A DNA stretch of 5,483 bases, taken from NCBI GenBank assembly GCA_025353235.1, contig JANXQZ010001025.1, positions 1-5,483 on the forward strand, written 5' to 3'. The stretch comes from Bryobacterales bacterium (GTDB lineage: Bacteria; Acidobacteriota; Terriglobia; Bryobacterales; Bryobacteraceae). The notes below the pieces were generated by a model. The model saw nothing but the letters and a program-made list of their open reading frames with translations. It made no database searches and was not told where the DNA came from. Both the position numbers and the translations under genes were made by a program. Positions within the stretch are counted from its first letter, which is position 1; the number at the start of each line of letters is the position of its first letter. This document shows positions 1 through 5,483 of this stretch, one piece after another.

Positions 1-924
1 GCCACCGTGAACATTACGAGCACAACGTACCGTCGCACGATCTTCATGGAGGCGGTCCCATCGAACGACATCGGCTCCGGATTTGTGATCACGCAGGACG
101 GCCGCATCCTGACGAACAACCATGTGATCGGGGATGCGAACCGGATCGAAGTGACGCTGCCCGATCAGACCCGCTACCGCGCTCAGCTCTTAAACCGCGA
201 TCCTTACAACGATCTTGCACTGATCCAAATCACGCCCAAGAAGAAGCTCCCCATTTTGCACTTGGGCGATTCGGATCAGATCCAAGTTGGGCAAAAGGTG
301 CTGGCCATCGGCAATCCGTTTGGCTTGGGCGGAACGCTGACTACCGGCATCATTAGCTCCCTAGGCCGCACGATTCGAGGCGAGAATGACCAGGAGTTGG
401 AGAATCTGATTCAAACCGACGCGGCCATTAATCCGGGCAACAGCGGCGGGCCGCTGCTCGATTCGCAAGGCAATGTGCTCGGCATCAATACGGCGATTCT
501 GGGAACGGGCAATATCGGGATTGGATTTGCCATGCCGATCAATCGTGCGAAGTCGATGCTGGACGATTTCCAGCTTGGCAGAAAGCCGCCTCGCCTGGGA
601 GTATCGGTGGTTTACATTGCGGGTGATTACGCGGATGCGCTGCAATTGCCGACGCAGGGCGGGTTGCTGGTGCAGGCGGTGGATGGCAATAGTCCTGCGG
701 ATCGGGCCGGCCTGCGGGCAGGCAAGCAGGAAGTGCAGATTGGCAATGCGCAGTTGCTGGTAGGCGGCGATTTGATTATTTCGATTGACGGCAAGCCCGT
801 GGATCGGGACGATGCGATTACGCGGGCGCTGGGGAAGAAGAGGAGCGGAGACTCGGTGGAATTGACTGTGTTCCGTGGCGGCCGAACGATGAATCTGCAT
901 GTGAAGTTGGCGGATGTTGTTTGA
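1..924 (+). CDS. HtrA/Deg-type serine protease with one PDZ domain (5' partial)
   Basis: This is an envelope protease of the trypsin-fold HtrA/Deg family (MEROPS S1C), which degrades misfolded proteins in the periplasm. Numbering the GTG at position 7 as residue 1, the catalytic triad is His39 in TNNHV (codon 121-123), Asp69 in NDLAL (211-213) and Ser146 in NPGNSGGPL (442-444). The oxyanion-loop and IGNPFG motifs are also intact. A single PDZ domain spans roughly residues 195-300, including the SPADRAGL and GGDLIISIDGKPV motifs, and the protein ends soon after it. The frame is open to position 1, and family proteins have a VNI-strand, linker and membrane anchor or signal before this point. 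The GTG at 7 is therefore probably an internal valine and the true start is upstream. One PDZ resembles DegS/HhoA-type members rather than two-PDZ DegP, so no specific symbol is given. Family assignment is very secure; the substrate is unknown. Confidence 0.95.
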   Translation, partial: ATVNITSTTYRRTIFMEAVPSNDIGSGFVITQDGRILTNNHVIGDANRIEVTLPDQTRYRAQLLNRDPYNDLALIQITPKKKLPILHLGDSDQIQVGQKVLAIGNPFGLGGTLTTGIISSLGRTIRGENDQELENLIQTDAAINPGNSGGPLLDSQGNVLGINTAILGTGNIGIGFAMPINRAKSMLDDFQLGRKPPRLGVSVVYIAGDYADALQLPTQGGLLVQAVDGNSPADRAGLRAGKQEVQIGNAQLLVGGDLIISIDGKPVDRDDAITRALGKKRSGDSVELTVFRGGRTMNLHVKLADVV

Positions 925-947
925 CTTGACCGCCGAAGACGACGCTG

Positions 948-1970
948 CTATGAGACTGCTGCGTCTTCAATGACTAGCTGACCTTTGTCGGCATCCAGGC
1001 TCGCCATCACTCCGAGCGGCAGCGTCAATTGATCGTCCGTGTGTCCGATCGTCAGACCGGAGAGCACCGGGATTCTCAGCTCCCCAAAGAATGCATCTTC
1101 CAACTCGCCTAGCGTAAAGGTTGAATTGAATGAGGGTTTGTAGTCCTTCGGACGGCAATCGGCGCACTCGCCGAAGATGATCCCCGCAGCAGCGTCGAAC
1201 TTCCCGGCCAGCCGCAACTGCGTCAGCATGCGGTCAATGCGATAAGGCTCCTCGTCAACATCCTCGATGAATAGAATTCGCCCGCGAGTGTCGATCTCGT
1301 ACGGGGTGCCCATGGTGGTTGAGATCAGCGTGAGGTTGCCGCCGATCAGCGGCCCTCTTGCCTTACCGGGCCGGATCGTGCGCAACGTATGCGCAGGCCG
1401 GAGCGGGTTCGCCTCATCCGGATTGGTCACGAGGCCAATCGGCCCGGTCCCAAACAGAGCTCTGCGGAAATGTTCCTGGGTGTAATCCGTAAAGTGTGAC
1501 AGAACCACCGGCCCATGGAACGTGACCAAGCCCGTCTTCTGATGAATCGCCAGATGCATCGCGGTGATGTCGCTGTACCCGAGGAAAATCTTGGGGTGCG
1601 TGCGGATCAAATCGTAATCGATGCGGTCCAGCATTTGCGCCGACCCGTAGCCGCCTCGCAAGGCGAACACGGCTTTCACTTCGGGATCGCGGAACATCGC
1701 ATGCAAATCGTCGATGCGCTCCTGCACCGTTCCGCCCAGATAGCCCGACTTCTTGCGAACATTCCGGCCCCACTTAGCCTTCAGGTTGAAGTGCTTCATA
1801 GTGCGGTCGGCAGTTGCAAGAGTATCGGGATCGGAGACGTAGGTGGAAGGCGTAATCAGCCCTACCGTGTCGCCCTCGCGGAGCGCGGCGGGTCGAATCA
1901 CGGCGGGCCGATCAGCCGCTTTCAGAGCCGATACGGCGGCCATGGATGCCACAAAACTTCGTCGATTCAT
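948..1970 (-). CDS. Exported S66-family peptidase (LD-carboxypeptidase/MccF-like)
   Basis: This is a 340-residue serine peptidase of family S66. Known members include LdcA, which removes the terminal D-Ala from muropeptide tetrapeptides, and MccF, which cleaves microcin C-type conjugates. The expected Ser-Glu-His triad is visible: Ser133 in FLGYSDIT, Glu236 in ILFIEDVDEEP and His310 in TIGHTDDQLTLPLG. The FALRGGYGS motif near residues 102-110 is also typical, and the length fits the family. The chosen start, MNRRSFVASM, gives an RR-containing leader followed by a short Ala-rich stretch ending near LKAA/DRPA. This looks like a Tat-type signal, though its hydrophobic core is short. The frame is open up to an ATG at 2021, but the extra 17 residues are unlike a leader and would overlap the upstream gene by 55 bp. 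The start overlaps that gene's stop as ATGA, so co-translation is likely. Sequence alone does not decide between muropeptide and other peptide substrates. Confidence 0.92.
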   Translation of the reverse strand: MNRRSFVASMAAVSALKAADRPAVIRPAALREGDTVGLITPSTYVSDPDTLATADRTMKHFNLKAKWGRNVRKKSGYLGGTVQERIDDLHAMFRDPEVKAVFALRGGYGSAQMLDRIDYDLIRTHPKIFLGYSDITAMHLAIHQKTGLVTFHGPVVLSHFTDYTQEHFRRALFGTGPIGLVTNPDEANPLRPAHTLRTIRPGKARGPLIGGNLTLISTTMGTPYEIDTRGRILFIEDVDEEPYRIDRMLTQLRLAGKFDAAAGIIFGECADCRPKDYKPSFNSTFTLGELEDAFFGELRIPVLSGLTIGHTDDQLTLPLGVMASLDADKGQLVIEDAAVS

Positions 1971-4495
1971 TTCTTCTCTCGAACAGGGTAAGCGGTATTG
2001 TAGCCCTTCGCATCCCACCACAAAATCTGGTTCAGAGTGTCGGACGGAACGTCATCCACGTGATGCCAATTCATCGCAGCCGACTGTCGGGCCGCCCAAA
2101 GTGGACGTCCGCTTAGGGCCTTCAGCGGCTTGTTCATTTCATCCAGCGCAACCTTCGGAGTCAGCGTCTCATAGCCCGATAGATCCGCATCCCCCGTGAA
2201 CATGCTGTGCATCGCACGCGCGCTAGTCAGGAAGCGAGTCTTGGACGGAATGTCGAAGATCTCCTGAATCGTGCGAACCATGCTCGTGTGGTTATAGTGC
2301 GTGGAATCCACGGTCGTGCGACGGACGTGCGGCCCAATGGCAAGTGCGACCGTGCGATGTCCATCCACATGGTCGATCCCATCCTGCGCATCGTCCTCAA
2401 CCACCAGAATCAAACTCTTCGCCCAATAGCCGCTTTTCGAAATCGTCTCCACGATGCGGCCGAGCGCCAGATCGTCATCGGCCACCATGGCCCGCGGCGT
2501 GGGCGACCCTGGCTTTGTGCCGTTGGTGTGATCGCTATTGAGCGTGATCACCAGCAAGTGCGGCAGCTTTCCATTCGTCTCGAACTCGCCCAGTTCGCGG
2601 ATCAGTTCGTCGGCGCGAAGCTGGTCGGGGATGCTGGTGGAGTCGTTCGGATAGCGCTGGTCCATGAATTTTTCGAGTGCGGGAACACCGCTGCGCGAAC
2701 CCACCAGCGTCTGCCACTTGCCTTTTTGATAAGCCTCCCAGTAGCCGCTCCACGTGAGTTCTTCGATTTCATCAATGTCGACGGCGCTCTGCGTCGCCGG
2801 ATTCCAGCGCGCAGGCAAAGAGAATTCTCCATAGATGCGAACGTTCAGGGGCTTCGTGGCCGACTGCCAAAACATGCCAACCGGCGAGACCGTCAAAGCG
2901 TCGCTCATATTCCAGGCGTAGCCGCGAGGCGAGGCGGCGAAAGCGCGCTCCACGTAATCGCTCACGAAGGCCTGCATCAGCCATTGGTGACCGTCGAAGC
3001 TAATAGCCCCCCCGGTATGGAAATTGTCGAGCGTGACGTACTTCTCCGCCAGCGCATGATGATTGGGAGTGATGTCGCGCCCATACATCGTCAGCTTCGG
3101 ATCGTTATTGCCTTTGGGCAGATCGCCGAAGACCTGATCATACGTTCGGTTCTCCTTGATGATGAAGAACACGTGCTCAATGCCGAGCGAGGTGAGATTC
3201 GCGACGCCCCCGATGTCCTCGAACTTGGGACTGTTGGCTGCGATCACCTCACGCGTGCCTGCCGCGATTTGCGACGGCAAAGGAGACGGAATCTTCAGGA
3301 GCGAGCCTTCAAACACTTTCGAATTGTAGTTGCCCCCAGGGCGCTGCGTGTTGCCTGTTCCCTTGATGTTCAGGACGCGCAATGCCCCGCCCTCGTCCAC
3401 CGCGATGGCGGAAGGAAACCAGGCGGTCGGGATGGCCCCTTCCACCTTCCAATGTTTGCCAGCACGCGAAGCCACGGCAATCGCGTTATTACCGCCGCAG
3501 GCCACATAGATGCGCTTGCCGTCGGGGGAGAAGGCCGCGCCATTGGGAACGCTCCCGATGGCGCTGTCGGGATAGGTGGGGATCTTCAGGTCCGTTCTGT
3601 CCAGCTTCTGGGTATCGAGAATGGAGATCGAGTCCGAGTGGCTATTCGTCACCACGAGCATTGCTTGGTCGGGGCTCAACGCGACGGACGAGGGTGCCAG
3701 CCCGACCGCTACTTCCTTCACGGCGTTCGTCTTCAAATCGATCACGCTGACTGTGCCCGTGCTGGTGGATCCCGTCACCGGATCGGTGACCACGGATGAG
3801 CCGCTGCTGGGGGCGACGGTATCATTTTCAGACGCGATGCGTCCGCCGCGATTCGACGCGAACACCTTGCCGTACTTGCTCGAATACGCTACCCCGAACG
3901 GCGCAATGCCAACGGCAATCTCGCGCACGACGGCCCGCTCTTTGGTATCGATCACGGCCACGGAGTTGTTCCGGCTAAAGGCGACGTACGCCAAATCGCC
4001 GCTCGTGGAGAACGCAATGCCGCATGGCAGCGGATGCCCCTTGAGCTCGATGCGCTCGCTCCGGTCGAACTTGCCGGTCTCCGAAAGCAGCGCAATCAAC
4101 AAGCTGTCGGGGCCGTTGCGGCTTGTCTCGCTGGCCCAGAGTTCGCGATCGCCCGGCCGAAACCCGATCCCGGTGTAAGAGGTGGATCGGGATGGAATTT
4201 GCACCAGCTCCGCGCCGGAGACAGCATCCAGCAAGTTTACGCCGCGCGAGTTTAAGACCGCGAGCAGATGCTTTCTGGAATCGAACGCCAGGTCCACCGG
4301 ACGCCCTTTCAATAAAGCTTGCTCACCCCAAGGCCTGAGCAGCTGATTGGTCGGGAGCAGGTAGAATCCACCCGCTTGTTTGCCGATGGCCGCCGTGCTC
4401 GATAGTATCGGGAACAGAGCGGTTTCGCGCGCGATCACCAGGGCTGCCGCAGCGGACAGGAACAATAGCAACGTTCTTTTCGGCACTGTGGGCAT
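1967..4495 (-). CDS. Secreted YVTN beta-propeller / PF04185 phosphoesterase fusion protein
   Basis: This 842-residue protein has two parts. Residues 1-25 form a likely signal peptide (KR followed by LLLFLSAAAALVIA). Residues about 60-380 contain repeated propeller blades of the YVTN/surface-layer type, for example VAVIDTKERAVVREIAVG, VSVIDLKTNAVKEVAVG and FSPDGKRIYVACGGNNAIAV. A Ser/Thr/Gly-rich loop lies near 220-248. Residues about 435-780 form a PF04185-type phosphoesterase domain (alkaline-phosphatase superfamily, related to phospholipase C and acid phosphatase AcpA). Its motifs are IIKENRTYDQVFG (448-453, metal-binding Glu/Asn expected), GAISFDGHQW (Ser499 or Thr494 as candidate nucleophile), LNSDHTNG (Asp655/His656), PTPRAMVADDDLALGRIVE and VVEDDAQDGIDHVDGHRT (700-713). 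All key acidic and His positions appear intact, so an active metal-dependent enzyme is likely. The substrate is unknown. The ATG at 4495 is the only ATG, GTG or TTG before an in-frame stop at 4544-4546. No clear Shine-Dalgarno precedes it. It is the first gene of a two-gene unit with the S66 peptidase. Confidence 0.93.
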   Translation of the reverse strand: MPTVPKRTLLLFLSAAAALVIARETALFPILSSTAAIGKQAGGFYLLPTNQLLRPWGEQALLKGRPVDLAFDSRKHLLAVLNSRGVNLLDAVSGAELVQIPSRSTSYTGIGFRPGDRELWASETSRNGPDSLLIALLSETGKFDRSERIELKGHPLPCGIAFSTSGDLAYVAFSRNNSVAVIDTKERAVVREIAVGIAPFGVAYSSKYGKVFASNRGGRIASENDTVAPSSGSSVVTDPVTGSTSTGTVSVIDLKTNAVKEVAVGLAPSSVALSPDQAMLVVTNSHSDSISILDTQKLDRTDLKIPTYPDSAIGSVPNGAAFSPDGKRIYVACGGNNAIAVASRAGKHWKVEGAIPTAWFPSAIAVDEGGALRVLNIKGTGNTQRPGGNYNSKVFEGSLLKIPSPLPSQIAAGTREVIAANSPKFEDIGGVANLTSLGIEHVFFIIKENRTYDQVFGDLPKGNNDPKLTMYGRDITPNHHALAEKYVTLDNFHTGGAISFDGHQWLMQAFVSDYVERAFAASPRGYAWNMSDALTVSPVGMFWQSATKPLNVRIYGEFSLPARWNPATQSAVDIDEIEELTWSGYWEAYQKGKWQTLVGSRSGVPALEKFMDQRYPNDSTSIPDQLRADELIRELGEFETNGKLPHLLVITLNSDHTNGTKPGSPTPRAMVADDDLALGRIVETISKSGYWAKSLILVVEDDAQDGIDHVDGHRTVALAIGPHVRRTTVDSTHYNHTSMVRTIQEIFDIPSKTRFLTSARAMHSMFTGDADLSGYETLTPKVALDEMNKPLKALSGRPLWAARQSAAMNWHHVDDVPSDTLNQILWWDAKGYNTAYPVREKK
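1971..1980 (-). promoter_or_regulatory. Purine-rich ribosome-binding region for the S66 peptidase gene
   Basis: Directly before the ATG at 1970 the minus strand reads GAGAGAAGAA, inside the last codons of the phosphoesterase gene. It is only a partial match to the Shine-Dalgarno consensus. It does support the internal ATG over the upstream ATG at 2021, and it fits reinitiation at the overlapping ATGA stop/start (1967-1970). Confidence 0.4.
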
Positions 4496-4562
4496 GGCCC
4501 ATTGTAAACAAGCTGAGGTTACGAATCGTTGAACGCGCTTCAGTTAGGATGGATTCAACTGC
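4496..4562. promoter_or_regulatory. Divergent intergenic region, presumed promoters for the phosphoesterase and TPR genes
   Basis: These 67 bp separate two divergently oriented start codons, so both promoters should lie here or reach into the flanking genes. On the minus strand a good -10-like hexamer, TACAAT (complement of 4501-4506), sits only 5 nt before the phosphoesterase ATG, with no convincing -35 at 16-18 bp. On the plus strand, TAGGAT (4545-4550) is a weaker -10-like match 12 nt before the TPR ATG, also without a well-spaced -35. Neither start has a strong Shine-Dalgarno; AGGA at 4546-4549 is rather far (13 nt) from the TPR ATG. That a shared promoter region exists is inferred from layout; the individual elements are weak. 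Confidence 0.45.
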
Positions 4563-5483
4563 ATGTCGTTGCGATTTCCAGCATGGGCGATTCTGCCGAT
4601 TGTGATCACTCTGCCGTTGATGGGCCAGCCGCAGGCTGCCGAAGCTCTGAAGGAAGCCAACGAGGGCCTTAGCCAAGCGAGGCAGTCCCACTACCAAGAA
4701 GCGATTCTAGCTTATCGGCGCGCCATTCATCTTGATCCCGATTTACCGGGAATCTATCTCAACCTAGGCTTGGCATATTTCAAAGTTGGCAGCTTTCGGG
4801 AAGCGATCTCTGCGTTTGACATAGAGAACGCACGCGAGCCTTCGGATCGAGTTACAACGCTGCTCGGAATGAGTTACTTTGGTCTCGGCCAGTTCCGCGA
4901 GGCAGCGGACAGGCTGAAGGGGCTTGCGCCTAATCCGGAGCTGTCTTATGTCCTGGCTAAATGCTACCTGTCTTCCGGGCAATACAAGGAAGCGATGGAA
5001 GTTTTTCAAAGCCTGCTGAAACAGGATCCGGATTCGGCTCCTGTCCACATGTTGCTCGGGCAGGCGCTGGACGCCTACTACCGGACTGACGATGCAGCGG
5101 TGGAGTTCGAAGCCGCAGCCAAGCAATCGCCCTCGCTTCCGGAAGTGCATTTCGGCCTCGGATACCTCTATTGGAAGCTGAAACGCTATGACGACGCCGA
5201 ACGGGAGTTTCGGAGGGAACTAGAGAACAATGCGAAACATCCGCTGGCAATGGCCTACCTTGGCGACGTAGAGATGAAGGCTGGACACAGTGCAGAAGCG
5301 GTTGAACTGCTCACTCAATCGATCGGCATAGACAAGGAGCTGGCGATCGCTCATCTTGACTTGGGAATTCTCTATAGCGATCAAAAGCGGAGTGACCCGG
5401 CAGTGGGCGAATTGCGAGAAGCGATCCGGATCGAGCCCACGCGTTTCGACGCTCATTATCGCTTAGCTCGGTTGTATCGTGAG
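4563..5483 (+). CDS. Exported TPR-repeat protein (3' partial)
   Basis: An uninterrupted 307-codon frame runs from ATG 4563 to the window end without a stop, so the C-terminus is missing. The start is well bounded: an in-frame TAG lies at 4545-4547, and the first codons encode a plausible signal peptide (MSLR, then a hydrophobic core FPAWAILPIVITLPLMG, then a c-region QPQAAEA). From about residue 27 there are about eight and a half consecutive 34-residue tetratricopeptide repeats. They show the usual pattern of small, aromatic and Pro positions, for example YQEAILAYRRAIHLDPD (44-60), YLNLGLAYFKVGSFREAISAF (65-85), FGLGYLYWKLKRYDDAEREFR (197-217) and LDLGILYSDQKRSDPAVGELREAIRIEP (265-292). TPRs form helical scaffolds for protein-protein contacts; the partner is unknown. 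The repeat units are recognisable also in the DNA: the octamer gaagcgat recurs at 4698, 4800, 4989 and 5418. Whether a further domain follows the repeats cannot be seen. The gene is divergent from the phosphoesterase gene. Confidence 0.9.
   Translation, partial: MSLRFPAWAILPIVITLPLMGQPQAAEALKEANEGLSQARQSHYQEAILAYRRAIHLDPDLPGIYLNLGLAYFKVGSFREAISAFDIENAREPSDRVTTLLGMSYFGLGQFREAADRLKGLAPNPELSYVLAKCYLSSGQYKEAMEVFQSLLKQDPDSAPVHMLLGQALDAYYRTDDAAVEFEAAAKQSPSLPEVHFGLGYLYWKLKRYDDAEREFRRELENNAKHPLAMAYLGDVEMKAGHSAEAVELLTQSIGIDKELAIAHLDLGILYSDQKRSDPAVGELREAIRIEPTRFDAHYRLARLYRE

Noticed and set aside
361..900. 179-codon minus-strand frame opposite the HtrA-type protease
   Set aside because: It lies wholly antisense to the protease and PDZ coding region, and its composition is typical of a shadow frame.
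935..968. Inverted repeat GAAGACG / CGTCTTC at the convergent gene ends, as a bidirectional terminator
   Set aside because: The stem is only 7 bp with a 20-nt loop, has no U-tract on either side, and half of it lies in the S66 coding region. It is too weak to call, though a terminator would be expected near here.
1971..2021. Upstream ATG start for the S66 peptidase at 2021
   Set aside because: It adds 17 residues unlike any leader and buries the RR motif. The ATG at 1970 has the purine-rich region and the ATGA overlap.
3007..3013. Run of seven C (G7 on the coding strand) beside the GAISFDGH motif, as a phase-variable tract
   Set aside because: The run encodes the Gly-Gly before the candidate nucleophile, is in frame, and is shorter than typical slipping tracts. 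Chance codon use explains it.
2207..3799. 530-codon plus-strand open frame antisense to the phosphoesterase gene
   Set aside because: Its translation is Arg/His-rich with no recognisable domain, and the opposite strand encodes a full, motif-rich protein throughout. Long antisense open frames are expected opposite GC-rich genes.
3576..4178. 200-codon plus-strand frame opposite the propeller region
   Set aside because: It is antisense to clear YVTN blades and shows no family motifs of its own.
4549..4605. 18-codon out-of-frame small ORF (ATG 4549 to TGA 4603-4605) overlapping the TPR start, as a regulatory leader peptide
   Set aside because: There is no convincing ribosome site and no attenuator-like codon run or hairpin. 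It overlaps the signal-peptide coding region by chance.
4698..5425. Recurring octamer gaagcgat (four copies) as a DNA repeat or binding site
   Set aside because: All copies are in the same frame and encode the EA(I/M) position of a TPR helix; the first two are exactly 102 nt (34 codons) apart. Protein repeat structure explains them.

Overview
The window holds four protein-coding genes and almost no intergenic DNA. Two are cut by the window edges. The gene set suggests a soil-type Acidobacterium, perhaps of the Solibacter/Bryobacter lineage. The grounds are an exported YVTN-propeller/phosphoesterase fusion, an exported S66 peptidase with an 'MNRRSF' leader, a TPR protein with a signal peptide, and moderately high GC. 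This placement is inference from family distribution; no rRNA or other marker is present.

Layout. (1) 1-924 (+) is the C-terminal part of an HtrA/Deg-type serine protease: a complete trypsin-like domain with its catalytic triad, then one PDZ domain. Its N-terminus lies upstream of the window. (2) 948-1970 (-) is an S66-family (LD-carboxypeptidase/MccF-like) serine peptidase with a twin-arginine-like leader. It converges on the protease gene with only 23 bp between the stop codons. (3) 1967-4495 (-) is a large secreted protein with an N-terminal YVTN-type beta-propeller and a C-terminal PF04185-type phosphoesterase domain. Its stop codon overlaps the start of the S66 gene in an ATGA junction, so the two form a translationally coupled pair. 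(4) 4563-5483 (+) is the N-terminal part of an exported TPR-repeat protein. It has no stop before the window edge, so ORF finders that require a stop would miss it. It is divergent from the phosphoesterase gene across 67 bp, which must hold both promoters.

All four products appear destined for the cell envelope or periplasm: protein quality control, probable muropeptide or peptide-conjugate cleavage, phosphoester hydrolysis, and TPR scaffolding. Only the phosphoesterase and S66 genes show direct evidence of co-expression. I see no mobile element, CRISPR array, tRNA, rRNA or phage gene. No clearly new system is evident. The most interesting point is the tight coupling of the exported phosphoesterase-propeller to an exported S66 peptidase.
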